22,965 nt of DNA from Bacillota bacterium (lineage in GTDB: Bacteria; Bacillota; Sulfobacillia; Sulfobacillales; Sulfobacillaceae). Each line of letters opens with the position of its first letter. The stretch's first letter is position 1. Under the pieces are notes generated by a model that made no database searches, had not been told where the DNA came from, and saw only the letters and a list, made by a program, of their open reading frames with translations. The stretch is taken from positions 1-22,965 of the forward strand of contig JAMDDZ010000127.1 of assembly GCA_023488565.1 (NCBI GenBank), given 5' to 3'. A program made the translations under genes and the position numbers. Below, one piece after another: positions 7,065 to 14,429 of the stretch.

Positions 7065-7823
7065 CTATCCTTGGACAGATTGTGCGGTCGCGGTCGGATC
7101 CTTCTTCTTTCTAAACAACGCTCTCAGTGGATCCCAGTACTGATCCGCCACTCGCTCTTTAAGCGGGATGATAGCGTTATCGGTAATTCGAATATGCTGC
7201 GGACACACTTCTGTACAACATTTGGTAACGTTACACATATCGAGACCGGCCTCATGGGTCAACATCGGGACGCGGTCTCCCCCGTCTCGAGGATGCATTT
7301 CGAACTCCGCAATCTTAACCATAAAGCGGGGTCCGAAATATTGGTCCTTGGCATTGTGATCCCGCAAAACGTGGCAAACATCCTGACACAAGAAGCACTC
7401 GATGCAATGATGAAACTCTTGAATCCGGTCAACGTCAAACTGCTGCATTTGAAACGGCACCGGCACCGCAGGTTGAAAGGCGGGCACCTTCTTAGCCACT
7501 TCATAGTTCCATGAGACATCAGCCACTAGATCTTTAATAATCGGAAATGTCTGCATGGGTCGAATATGCACCGTTTCACCAACATAGTCATCCAGCCGAG
7601 TCTTGCAAAGCAGTTTGGGATGGCCGTTAATTTCAGCTCCGCAGGAGCCGCAATGTGCTGCCTTGCAGTTCCAGCGAACCGCCAAATCCTGAGCCTGATG
7701 GGCTTGGACCTGGTGCACAGCGTCCAAAACCACCATACCCGGGGTTAACGGTACTCGGTACTCGACTTCCTGTCCGCCCGCCGCATCGCCGCGGAAGATA
7801 CTTAAGACGATTTCCTCACTCAT
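7065..7823 (-). CDS. sdhB: Succinate dehydrogenase iron-sulfur subunit (Sdh1 type)
   Basis: Carries electrons from the flavin of SdhA to the membrane subunit. It is 252 residues. The [2Fe-2S] ligands are in NCKAAHCGSC with a fourth Cys 12 residues later (HPKLLC). The ferredoxin-like domain has CIECFLCQDVC ([4Fe-4S]) and CNVTKCCTEVCPQHI (the third cluster, usually [3Fe-4S]). The long insert and the spacing resemble mycobacterial Sdh1 B subunits rather than the E. coli type. It follows sdhA after 2 nt and is the last gene before a strong terminator. The start ATG at 7823 has GAGAAAT upstream. Confidence 0.95.
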   Translation of the reverse strand: MSEEIVLSIFRGDAAGGQEVEYRVPLTPGMVVLDAVHQVQAHQAQDLAVRWNCKAAHCGSCGAEINGHPKLLCKTRLDDYVGETVHIRPMQTFPIIKDLVADVSWNYEVAKKVPAFQPAVPVPFQMQQFDVDRIQEFHHCIECFLCQDVCHVLRDHNAKDQYFGPRFMVKIAEFEMHPRDGGDRVPMLTHEAGLDMCNVTKCCTEVCPQHIRITDNAIIPLKERVADQYWDPLRALFRKKKDPTATAQSVQG

Positions 7824-7825
7824 CG

Positions 7826-9604
7826 CTATTTCTCCTTTGCTTGCTGTTGCGACGCGTACACGCCGGGTGCCACGCCTCGATCAAACAACTGCGACAATTC
7901 GGAAGGCATTGCTGGCACAGCGACTTCCCGGATTCTCACAGCATCCCCGTCAAGATCTTGGACATAGTTCCACTGCCCTACTTCCGGCAATTCATCAGGA
8001 TAATCGGTGCGCCAATGGGCACCCCGGCTTTCTTTGCGGGCCAGAGCTCCGCGAACAATTAGTTCGGCCAAAGTGAGCATAGACTGCACCTCGAACACCG
8101 AGTGCCATCCGGGGTTATATACCCGCGACCCGGTCACTCCCATGTTTTGGGCCCGTACTTTCAGGTCCGTCAGCTTGGCAAGGCCCTCTTGCAACATGGG
8201 GCCATCACGTACAATACCCGCATGACCGGACATAATTTCCTGCAGCTGCTCATGGAGCAGATAGGGATTTTCTCCATTGGACACACCAAACGGCTTTAAC
8301 ACCCGGTCTATTTCTTGTTCCACTTCGCTCTCCGACACTTGAGGAAGGGGCTCGTGGTCCTGGACGTATGCCAAAGCTCCGTCCCCGGCACGACGGCCAA
8401 ATACCAGAAGGTCAGCTAGCGAGTTTCCTCCCAACCGATTGGCCCCATGCAACCCGCACGCCACTTCTCCGGCAGCAAACAGCCCAGGGATATTGGTGGC
8501 ACAACTTTCGGCTTCCACTCGCACTCCACCCATAGTGTAGTGACAGGTGGGAGCCACTTCAAATTTCTCTTTGGTAATATCGATATCGGCTAAGGTTAGA
8601 TATTGTTCATACATGCCCGGCAGCTTGCGCTTAATAAACTCAGGCCCTTTGTGGGTAATATCCAACCAAGCACCTCCATGCGGAGTGCCACGACCCGCCT
8701 GCACTTCCTTGAAAATAGAACGGGCTACTACATCGCGCGAAGACAGTTCTTTTCGCTCCGGGTCATATTTCAGCATAAAACGCTCACCTTCGGAATTGTA
8801 AAGCAGGCCGCCTTCACCCCGAACGCCCTCAGTGACCAAAAGTCCTCGAACTCCGGGCGGCCATACCATCCCCGTAGGGTGGAACTGGACCATTTCCATA
8901 TCCATCATTTCAGCCCCTGCGCGGAATGCCAAAGAGGCCCCATCTCCGGTACTTTCCCAAGAGTTAGAAGTCACTTTGTAGATCTTGCCCCAACCGCCTG
9001 TGGCAAGAACAATGGCTTTGGCCCGAAACAGTACAAACTTGCCAGTAGAGCGGTAATATGCCAATGCGCCAGCAATTTCCCCGTCTCCACCCAACAGTAG
9101 TTTAGTGATTGTCACTTCTTGGTGCACCGTAATATCTTGGCTAATCGCCTTATATTGCAAAGTGCGCAGCAACTCCATTCCTGTCCGGTCCCCAATATGC
9201 GCCAACCGGCGGAAAGTGTGCGCTCCAAATGCCCTCTGCATAATCTTGCCTTCGGGAGTCCGGTCAAACACCGCACCCCATTCTTCTAATTCCAGCACCC
9301 GCTCCGCAGCCTCTTTGGTAAACAACTCGACCATTAGATAGTTGTTAATGAAATGCCCGCTGCGCATAGTGTCATAGAAATGGGTCTCCCAGCCATCCCA
9401 TGAATCCAAATTGCCTAAAGACGCGGCAACCCCACCTTCGGCCATAACGGTGTGGGCCTTGCCTAATAACGATTTGCCGATTATGCCCACTTTTACCCCC
9501 GGCACCGCCGCTTGCACTGCTGCACGAAGCCCGGCGCCACCGGAACCTATCACCAAGACATCATATTGATGCGACTCCAAGGTCGCGAACTGTTCACTCG
9601 CCAT
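7826..9604 (-). CDS. sdhA: Succinate dehydrogenase flavoprotein subunit (Sdh1 type)
   Basis: Oxidises succinate to fumarate on the cytoplasmic face of the membrane. It is 592 residues, full length. FAD-binding DVLVIGSGGAGLRAAVQAA is at residues 15-33. H51 in KAHTVMAEGGVAASLG is the expected covalent FAD ligand. QFHPTGMVWPPG, TEGVRGEGGLL, HYTMGGVRVE and GLHGANRLGGNSLADLLVFG are the substrate and FAD motifs. ALARKESRGAHWRTDYP is typical of the C-terminal domain. It lies between sdhC (1 nt upstream) and sdhB (2 nt downstream). From sequence alone a fumarate reductase role cannot be excluded, but the aerobic-type neighbours favour succinate oxidation. Confidence 0.95.
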   Translation of the reverse strand: MASEQFATLESHQYDVLVIGSGGAGLRAAVQAAVPGVKVGIIGKSLLGKAHTVMAEGGVAASLGNLDSWDGWETHFYDTMRSGHFINNYLMVELFTKEAAERVLELEEWGAVFDRTPEGKIMQRAFGAHTFRRLAHIGDRTGMELLRTLQYKAISQDITVHQEVTITKLLLGGDGEIAGALAYYRSTGKFVLFRAKAIVLATGGWGKIYKVTSNSWESTGDGASLAFRAGAEMMDMEMVQFHPTGMVWPPGVRGLLVTEGVRGEGGLLYNSEGERFMLKYDPERKELSSRDVVARSIFKEVQAGRGTPHGGAWLDITHKGPEFIKRKLPGMYEQYLTLADIDITKEKFEVAPTCHYTMGGVRVEAESCATNIPGLFAAGEVACGLHGANRLGGNSLADLLVFGRRAGDGALAYVQDHEPLPQVSESEVEQEIDRVLKPFGVSNGENPYLLHEQLQEIMSGHAGIVRDGPMLQEGLAKLTDLKVRAQNMGVTGSRVYNPGWHSVFEVQSMLTLAELIVRGALARKESRGAHWRTDYPDELPEVGQWNYVQDLDGDAVRIREVAVPAMPSELSQLFDRGVAPGVYASQQQAKEK

Positions 9605-9605
9605 A

Positions 9606-10370
9606 TTAGAACAACCTCGGATCGTGGAAGACTCCCATAATCAGGAGACGAATGTATAAATCGGCGGCCCACACCGAGGAGAGTGATGCCCACGCCCAAG
9701 CGCCATGAAAGTGATTCCAAGACGAAACACGGCGCCACCACTTATATCCCGTGGACGGCTTGCCGTTAGCGCACGAAAAGCAGTCTTTGCGACCACCCAC
9801 CATGTTGCGAAAAGCGTGGCACGAAAAGGTATAGGCGGTCAGCAACACGGCGTTAATTAGTAAGATGATAGATCCGAGACCGACCCCGAATCCGTTTTTA
9901 AAAATAAATGCTTGTACGGTATCTTTCCATAGGAAAATAAGGACAATCACCGCCAAATACCAGGCATAACGATGCAGATTGTTTAAATTAAACGGAAAAC
10001 GACGTTCTCCAGTATATGTCCGAGTCTTGTGAGACTTCGGTTCCGTCACCGCGCAGCCCGCAGGATGAAAGAAAAAACCGCGGAAATATTCCTTGCGGTA
10101 ATAGTAACAAGAGAATCGAAAAAGAAAGGGTACCCATACCACGTAAAGAGCGGTTAACAGGTGTAATCCAAACCAACTCGCAACTCCCGGCGAAAAAAAC
10201 GGCGACACGTAATTTTGATACGTGCCGGTATTGTGCCAAAATACTTCCCAAATTGAGTAAATCACAAATCCACCCAAGATCACTATGGTAAGAGCAGGCT
10301 CTACCCAGTAAGGCAAATGTTTTTCTGCCTTTTTTCGACTTGGGGCCGTGGTTTGCATCGGCTGTGCCAT
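9606..10370 (-). CDS. sdhC: Succinate dehydrogenase membrane subunit with Cys/His cluster (Sdh1 type)
   Basis: The only membrane anchor of this operon: 254 residues with about five membrane segments (about 25-45, 65-86, 135-157, 163-183 and 222-245). It resembles the large SdhC of mycobacterial Sdh1: RFSCYYYRKEYFRGF, a soluble loop with GERRFPFNLNNLHRY, then SCHAFRNMVGG, DCFSC and WNHFHGAWAWASL. C184-H185, C197, C200, H220 and H222 could ligate a metal centre. Mycobacterial Sdh1 is known to carry a Rieske-type [2Fe-2S] cluster in its membrane part; assigning one here is inference. The start ATG at 10370 has GAGGGGG upstream. It is first in sdhC-sdhA-sdhB and quite unlike the small anchors of the decayed operon. 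Confidence 0.9.
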   Translation of the reverse strand: MAQPMQTTAPSRKKAEKHLPYWVEPALTIVILGGFVIYSIWEVFWHNTGTYQNYVSPFFSPGVASWFGLHLLTALYVVWVPFLFRFSCYYYRKEYFRGFFFHPAGCAVTEPKSHKTRTYTGERRFPFNLNNLHRYAWYLAVIVLIFLWKDTVQAFIFKNGFGVGLGSIILLINAVLLTAYTFSCHAFRNMVGGRKDCFSCANGKPSTGYKWWRRVSSWNHFHGAWAWASLSSVWAADLYIRLLIMGVFHDPRLF

Positions 10371-10419
10371 TAGAATCCCCCTCTATGAGGCATTGATCGT
10401 GACAAAATCGCACAGCATC

Positions 10420-10445
10420 AGTATAACTCACGCGCATACGTGTGA
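10420..10445 (-). promoter_or_regulatory. Candidate sdhCAB promoter with an imperfect palindrome
   Basis: On the minus strand TATACT (10425-10420) is a plausible -10, about 50 nt before the sdhC start; the -35 is poor. Just upstream, 10428-10445 forms an imperfect inverted repeat TCACACG-N4-CGCGTGA, and a further GTGA-N2-TCAC overlaps it at 10442-10451. A regulator binding there would block or help RNA polymerase. No known operator is recognised. Confidence 0.35.
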
Positions 10446-10488
10446 TCTCACTCTCAGTCTAAACTAAAAATTCAGATATGGTTTAGAA

Positions 10489-11802
10489 TTACTTTGAAGT
10501 CCACCAATGGTCCAAACGTTGTTTAACATCATTTTCCTGTCCCTGATCAGATGGTTGATATATTGCTATGCCGTCAAGCTCTGGGGGGCGATAGCGCTGC
10601 GGGATAAAGTGCCCCGGGTGGTCGTGGGGATAATGGTAAGGTTCGTCAATATCCGGACGGTAATGGCGGTCGCGCAAATGGTCGGGAACTTCCAAATTGG
10701 GCCACCGTTGGAGAATGTTGTCTAGCCGTTCCAAGGCCGCGACTACCGTATTGGACTTAGGAGCTCCAGCCAAATATATAACCGCCTCCGCTATGGGAAT
10801 CCTAGCCTCTGGAAGTCCTACAGCATTGAGAGCAGTCCAAGCGGCAGCGGCCACAATCAACGCCTGCGGATCGGCCAACCCGATGTCTTCAGCGGCATGC
10901 ACTAAAATCCTTCGCACAATATAGCGGGGATCGTCGCCGCCTGCTAGCAGCCGTCCCATCCAATATAGCGCAGCATCAGGATCGGAGCCGCGAATGCTTT
11001 TAATAAACGCGGAAGTAATGTCATAATGGCGGTCTCCGCTGGTATCGTGGTAATGAGCAGAGTCATGCCACACTTGGTTTACGTGGGATACTGTAATATG
11101 ATCGGTGCCGTCGGCATCCGCCAACCAGGCTACCCTTTCCAAGAGGGTCAATGCCAACCGGCCATCGCCAGCGGAACGTTGAGCCAAAATGTTGAAGACT
11201 TCCCGATCTATGAATCCGGAATGCCACCATTCCTCTCTCCGACTCCATGCGCGATCCAAAATCGCAACTAGACTGTGCTCATTCAACGCGTGGAATTGCA
11301 CTAAAAGGCACCGGGACACCAGAGCACTGTTAAGGGAGGCCCAGGGATTTTCCGTGGTTGCTCCGATCAAGACAACGGTACCATCTTCCACAAATGGCAA
11401 CAATACGTCTTGCTGGCCTTTGTTAAATCGATGAATTTCGTCAACAAATAGAACCGTGCCCCGTCCTTCGTTGGCCCACAACTGCCGTGCCGCATCGGCC
11501 GCCCGGCGAAGATCCGCAGCACCTGAATCAATTGCCGACAGCGAGACAAAGCGCATTTTCCCGGAACCCGCCAAGATCTTGGCGGCCGTGGTCTTGCCAG
11601 TGCCTGCGGGTCCGTAAAAAATTGCGGATCGCAACCTATGTTCCAATAAATTGCGCAAGACGCCCCCCGTTCCGGTAAGGTGATCCTGTCCCGCGAGTTC
11701 GTCCAACTTCACCGGCCTAAAACGCCATGGCAACGGTGCATTTTGTTCCCGGTCACGATCTCCGGCGTCGGCAAATAGATCCGGTCCTGGTGCTTTAGGC
11801 AT
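10489..11802 (-). CDS. rarA: Replication-associated recombination ATPase RarA (MgsA)
   Basis: AAA+ ATPase of the clamp-loader family that acts at stalled replication forks; 437 residues, the usual length. RPVKLDELAGQDHL near residue 30 is typical. Walker A GPAGTGKTT is at 64-72, Walker B VLFVDEIHRFNKGQQD at about 117-132, and sensor GATTENP at 147-153. The C-terminal half shows the family's AEDIGLADPQAL and YLAGAPKSN motifs. The ATG overlaps the threonine aldolase stop by 8 nt (ATGCCTAA), so translation is coupled. In Bacillus this gene (yrvN) precedes cymR; here the sdh genes stand between them. Confidence 0.95.
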   Translation of the reverse strand: MPKAPGPDLFADAGDRDREQNAPLPWRFRPVKLDELAGQDHLTGTGGVLRNLLEHRLRSAIFYGPAGTGKTTAAKILAGSGKMRFVSLSAIDSGAADLRRAADAARQLWANEGRGTVLFVDEIHRFNKGQQDVLLPFVEDGTVVLIGATTENPWASLNSALVSRCLLVQFHALNEHSLVAILDRAWSRREEWWHSGFIDREVFNILAQRSAGDGRLALTLLERVAWLADADGTDHITVSHVNQVWHDSAHYHDTSGDRHYDITSAFIKSIRGSDPDAALYWMGRLLAGGDDPRYIVRRILVHAAEDIGLADPQALIVAAAAWTALNAVGLPEARIPIAEAVIYLAGAPKSNTVVAALERLDNILQRWPNLEVPDHLRDRHYRPDIDEPYHYPHDHPGHFIPQRYRPPELDGIAIYQPSDQGQENDVKQRLDHWWTSK

Positions 11803-12823
11803 GGACGTGGTCCGAAAGAGTGCGAAAAACGTTCAGTGCATGCGACACCCCTGCATCGTCTATATCCAAGTGAGTCACCAGCCTTAGTCTTTGAGGTCCC
11901 ATAGCCCCGACTAGGACTTGGTTTTGTGCCAATAGATCGATGACTTGCGCAGCAGAGACAGACAAATCCAGCATGACCATATTGGTTGGCACGGCGGGCA
12001 ACATCACCTGGTAACCCATCTCTGACAAGGCATGGGCCATATGGCGGGCACGGTCATGGTCCTCCTCTAATCGTTGAACGTTATGGGTAAGGGCATATAG
12101 CCCTGCTGCTGCAATAATGCCGGCTTGACGCATACCGCCACCCAGCCATTTGCGAAAAACTCTGGCTCGATCAATAAAGGGTCTTGAGCCTAGCAAAACC
12201 GAACCCACGGGTGCACCCAGTCCTTTGGACAAACAAATCGACACCGAATCGAAAGGTTGAGAAAGATCTCGCCCAGAAATTCCCAGGGCAACCGCCGCAT
12301 TAAATAATCGGGCGCCATCTAAATGCACGCCAAGACCGTAAGATCGCGCTTCATCAATTAACGGAATTAAACGATCCAACTGAATGGCCGCGCCGCCGGC
12401 GCGGTTGTGGGTGTTCTCCAAGCTCAGCAACCGGGGATTCGGATGATGAATGTTTTTAGGCCGAATGCTGTAGCGCAATATTTCTGGAGTTGGGGTCCCT
12501 TCGATGCCATCAAGCAAATTCCAGGTAACGCCACTCCACATGGCGGCGGCACCGCCCTCGTAATAATAGGCGTGGCTGTCACGGTGGATGAAAACTTCGT
12601 CGCCGCGCTCGGTATGAGCTAATATGGCGACTTGGTTGGCCATGGTCCCGCTGGGCACAAACAAGCCAGCCTCTTTACCAAGCATTTCTGCAGCGAATGC
12701 CTCAAGTTGGTTAACAGTAGGATCCTCGCCATAAACATCATCTCCCACCGTTGCAGCCATCATGGCATCACGCATAGCACCCGTGGGTCGCGTTACCGTA
12801 TCGGAACGAAAATCACTTCCCAT
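11795..12823 (-). CDS. ltaE: Low-specificity L-threonine aldolase
   Basis: PLP enzyme that cleaves L-threonine/allo-threonine to glycine and acetaldehyde; 342 residues, full length. The family start DFRSDTVTRPTGAM is followed by GDDVYGEDPTVNQLE and FVPSGTMANQVA, HLDGARLFNA (D169 binds the pyridine nitrogen, R172) and SICLSKGLGAPVGS with the PLP lysine K200. The start ATG lies 2 nt after the trxA stop and the end overlaps rarA, giving an operon trxA-ltaE-rarA. Beta-eliminating or other aldol activities within the family cannot be excluded. Confidence 0.92.
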   Translation of the reverse strand: MGSDFRSDTVTRPTGAMRDAMMAATVGDDVYGEDPTVNQLEAFAAEMLGKEAGLFVPSGTMANQVAILAHTERGDEVFIHRDSHAYYYEGGAAAMWSGVTWNLLDGIEGTPTPEILRYSIRPKNIHHPNPRLLSLENTHNRAGGAAIQLDRLIPLIDEARSYGLGVHLDGARLFNAAVALGISGRDLSQPFDSVSICLSKGLGAPVGSVLLGSRPFIDRARVFRKWLGGGMRQAGIIAAAGLYALTHNVQRLEEDHDRARHMAHALSEMGYQVMLPAVPTNMVMLDLSVSAAQVIDLLAQNQVLVGAMGPQRLRLVTHLDIDDAGVSHALNVFRTLSDHVHA

Positions 12824-12825
12824 CG

Positions 12826-13146
12826 CTATAATCCCAGCCGTTTAAGCAGTTGTGCTTTGGGCAATGCCCCCACAACCCGCCCAGTTTCCTGACCATTTTG
12901 AAATCGGATCAGGGTTGGAATACTCATAACCCCATATTCTGCTGCCAAATTGGGATTTTCGTCAACATTGAGTTTGGCGATGGTGACCGTTCCACCACGC
13001 TCATTGGCCACTTCTTCTAAAATGGGGCTAATCATGCGGCATGGTACGCACCATGCGGCCCAAAAGTCCACGACCACAGGAGTTTGAGACGATTTAACCA
13101 CCGAGCCAAAATTCTCTTGATTGACCACCACTACATTTTCGGACAT
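12826..13146 (-). CDS. trxA: Thioredoxin
   Basis: A 106-residue cytoplasmic disulfide reductase. The active site is WCVPC (C33, C36), a variant of the usual WCGPC, preceded by VVVDFWAAW. The cis-proline is in SIPTLIRF, and VDENPNLAAEYGV is typical. An ATG at 13161 is also in frame, but the ATG at 13146 has GGAGGG just upstream and gives the normal thioredoxin length. It is first of the trxA-ltaE-rarA operon and lies about 80 nt after the 6S RNA. Confidence 0.95.
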   Translation of the reverse strand: MSENVVVVNQENFGSVVKSSQTPVVVDFWAAWCVPCRMISPILEEVANERGGTVTIAKLNVDENPNLAAEYGVMSIPTLIRFQNGQETGRVVGALPKAQLLKRLGL

Positions 13147-13188
13147 AAGCCATCCCTCCAATTTTCTTCCCGATCTTACCAGGGAACA

Positions 13189-13226
13189 GCATTAAAGAGA
13201 AGACACGAATGCCTTCTCTTTAATGC
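13189..13226 (-). terminator. Perfect 14-bp hairpin after 6S RNA
   Basis: The arms 13189-13202 and 13213-13226 are exact inverted repeats (GCATTAAAGAGAAG) with a 10-nt loop. The hairpin overlaps the 3' end of the 6S RNA. It lacks a clear U tract on either strand, so it may be a processing or partial termination signal between the 6S RNA and trxA rather than a classical terminator. Confidence 0.5.
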
Positions 13227-13417
13227 CTCCCCACATGTGCCGTGAAGATTCGACGTTTTGAACCTGCTCGAAAGCAGGTGGGTGCCTCCCGTTCGCTTTC
13301 GTAGTCCCCATCACCGAAGTGGGGGCAGGACGGCCGCGAGACTGAGGATCAGGCTCCCTATGTTTTGGTGTTGGCTCAAAACATATCGACCGGTAACACG
13401 CACACCGCAGGGCGACT
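13225..13417 (-). ncRNA. ssrS: 6S RNA (RNA polymerase-binding regulator)
   Basis: About 193 nt on the minus strand with the 6S layout. The 5' arm GCCCTGCGGTGTGCGTG pairs with the 3' arm CACGGCACATGTGGGGAGGC as the closing stem. The 5' side of the central bubble holds an 8-bp hairpin (ATGTTTTG/CAAAACAT, 13384-13360), and the 3' side a CCTGCT-TTCG-AGCAGG hairpin (13278-13263). A GC-rich apical stem follows. 6S RNA mimics an open promoter and holds housekeeping RNA polymerase in stationary phase. In Bacillus, from memory, bsrA also lies just upstream of rarA. Precise ends are estimates. I recognised this from structure and motif memory, without a covariance search. Confidence 0.82.
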
Positions 13418-13423
13418 AAACTC

Positions 13424-13452
13424 ATTATAAACCCGCAGATCAATCGCCGCAA
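13424..13452 (-). promoter_or_regulatory. Sigma-A promoter of 6S RNA
   Basis: On the minus strand TTGCGG (13452-13447), exactly 17 nt, then a perfect TATAAT (13429-13424). The predicted start is an A at 13417, 7 nt downstream, which is where the 6S closing stem begins. It is among the best promoters in the window. Confidence 0.75.
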
Positions 13453-13462
13453 TGGTAATGAA

Positions 13463-13488
13463 GCCCACCAGAACAAAGTCTGGTGGGC
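13463..13488 (-). terminator. Hairpin terminator of the small upstream gene
   Basis: A perfect 10-bp GC-rich inverted repeat (GCCCACCAGA/TCTGGTGGGC) with a 6-nt loop lies 9 nt after the stop of the gene at 13498-13749 and just before the 6S promoter. The U tract is short (TTCATT), so its efficiency is uncertain. Confidence 0.65.
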
Positions 13489-13497
13489 CTGAATCAA

Positions 13498-13749
13498 CTA
13501 CGAGAGGTCTTCTTCGTCCTTGGCCATGTTGGTGACCATGTTAGCCAGCTTTTCCTTGTCTTTATGGTTGCTGGCCTGCCACACGCGTTTCGCGAGACGG
13601 TCTTGTGGAGACTTGGCCTCGACGTTGGACTGCATCATGGCATCGCCCATCTCAATCACGTCTTGTTGCACGTCATTGCTGCCGTTCTGTAGACGATTCT
13701 TGACCCGGGACTTCAAATCCTGAAAGGATTGAGGCACACCTTTTGCCAA
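13498..13749 (-). CDS. Small DUF3243-like protein
   Basis: An 83-residue charged cytoplasmic protein of unknown function. The stretch MGDAMMQSN, then SPQDRLAKRVWQAS and KEKLANMVTNM, follows the pattern I remember for DUF3243 (an IGD...P..RLL..LW..A...E...LA.LM pattern), but I cannot confirm this. A longer frame starts at an ATG at 13818; I choose the TTG at 13749 because GAGGGAGG lies about 8 nt before it, whereas the longer form has no ribosome site. A possible -35 TTGACC with TATTGT lies about 100 nt upstream, but the spacer (19 nt) is long. A hairpin terminator follows. Confidence 0.65.
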   Translation of the reverse strand: MAKGVPQSFQDLKSRVKNRLQNGSNDVQQDVIEMGDAMMQSNVEAKSPQDRLAKRVWQASNHKDKEKLANMVTNMAKDEEDLS

Positions 13750-13916
13750 AACGAATCCCTCCCTCGATAGTGATCGGAGCTTTGCACTCCACAGCATAGT
13801 CTTAGCCGAATCGGCCAAAATATCATACTTCCCTACGAATATTCGAAGACGAATTCTCCCACAATAGCACTGTCCGCACAGAAAAGGTCAAAGACCTCAT
13901 ATAGGAGGTGAGCTAT

Positions 13917-14249
13917 GTGAATTGGGTAGGTGCCATTGTCCGCTTTATTGTCGCAGCCTTGGTTTTGATGTTGCTGGGATATATCGTCCCCGGTTTTTCG
14001 CATTTGGGTTTTTGGTCAGCCATACTGGCCGCATTAGTGATTGCGCTGGTGGGATACGTCATCGAAGCCATGTTCGGCAAATCTGTCTCTCCATATGGGA
14101 GGGGTTTGGTAGGTTTTTTGGTTTCCGCGTTGGTCATCTATCTTACCCAAATTGTGGTTCCTGGCATGCATGTCACCATTCTCGGTGCTTTAATCGCAGC
14201 GTTTGTCATCGGGCTAGTCGATTTGTTCATCCCCACTGCTGTCCGTTAG
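13917..14249 (+). CDS. Four-TM phage-holin-like family membrane protein (YvlD type)
   Basis: A 110-residue inner-membrane protein with four membrane segments: VRFIVAALVLMLLGYIVPG, the WSAILAALVIALVGYVI segment, GLVGFLVSALVIYL and ILGALIAAFVIGLVDLFIP. The repeated IVPG motifs and the layout fit the small holin-like family IV proteins common in Firmicute chromosomes (YvlD), which are not tied to a prophage. It is one of the few plus-strand genes and is divergent from the DUF3243-like gene. A GTG at 13908 is in frame but overlaps the AGGAGG (13903-13908); the GTG at 13917 has ideal spacing of 8 nt. A hairpin follows 8 nt after its stop. Confidence 0.8.
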   Translation: MNWVGAIVRFIVAALVLMLLGYIVPGFSHLGFWSAILAALVIALVGYVIEAMFGKSVSPYGRGLVGFLVSALVIYLTQIVVPGMHVTILGALIAAFVIGLVDLFIPTAVR

Positions 14250-14257
14250 CATACCAG

Positions 14258-14293
14258 TGCGGTAGTCCCCATCTAAATTGGGCGACTACCGCA
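14258..14293 (+). terminator. Hairpin terminator of the holin-like gene
   Basis: A perfect 10-bp inverted repeat (TGCGGTAGTC/GACTACCGCA) with a 16-nt loop begins 8 nt after the stop codon and is followed by TTATGGCTTT, a weak T-rich stretch. Position and strand fit a Rho-independent terminator. Confidence 0.65.
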
Positions 14294-14429
14294 TTATGGC
14301 TTTCTGGTACACAGTTTTCCACGCGACTTTTAGGCGCCCACAGCATGAAAACATCTGTCAATGCCGCCGTCTCTTGCACAGTGACCGACTGCTCCAGAAA
14401 CTGACTGTAGTGTTTGGAATCATCCAAAC

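Noticed and set aside
10458..10487. 7-bp inverted repeat (TCTAAAC/GTTTAGA) just after rarA as a terminator
   Set aside because: AT-rich short stem with a 16-nt loop; too weak to call.
13192..13497. 101-codon minus-strand open frame upstream of trxA
   Set aside because: It coincides with the 6S RNA, its promoter and a terminator hairpin, and its translation looks like no protein.
13885..13897. Short palindrome AGGTC-AAA-GACCT between the divergent small genes
   Set aside because: Five-bp arms can occur by chance. It could be an operator but has no further support.
14227..14427. 66-codon minus-strand open frame between the holin-like gene and the IS remnant
   Set aside because: It runs through the holin gene's terminator hairpin, has no ribosome site and no family resemblance; I could not match it to the missing transposase N-terminus.
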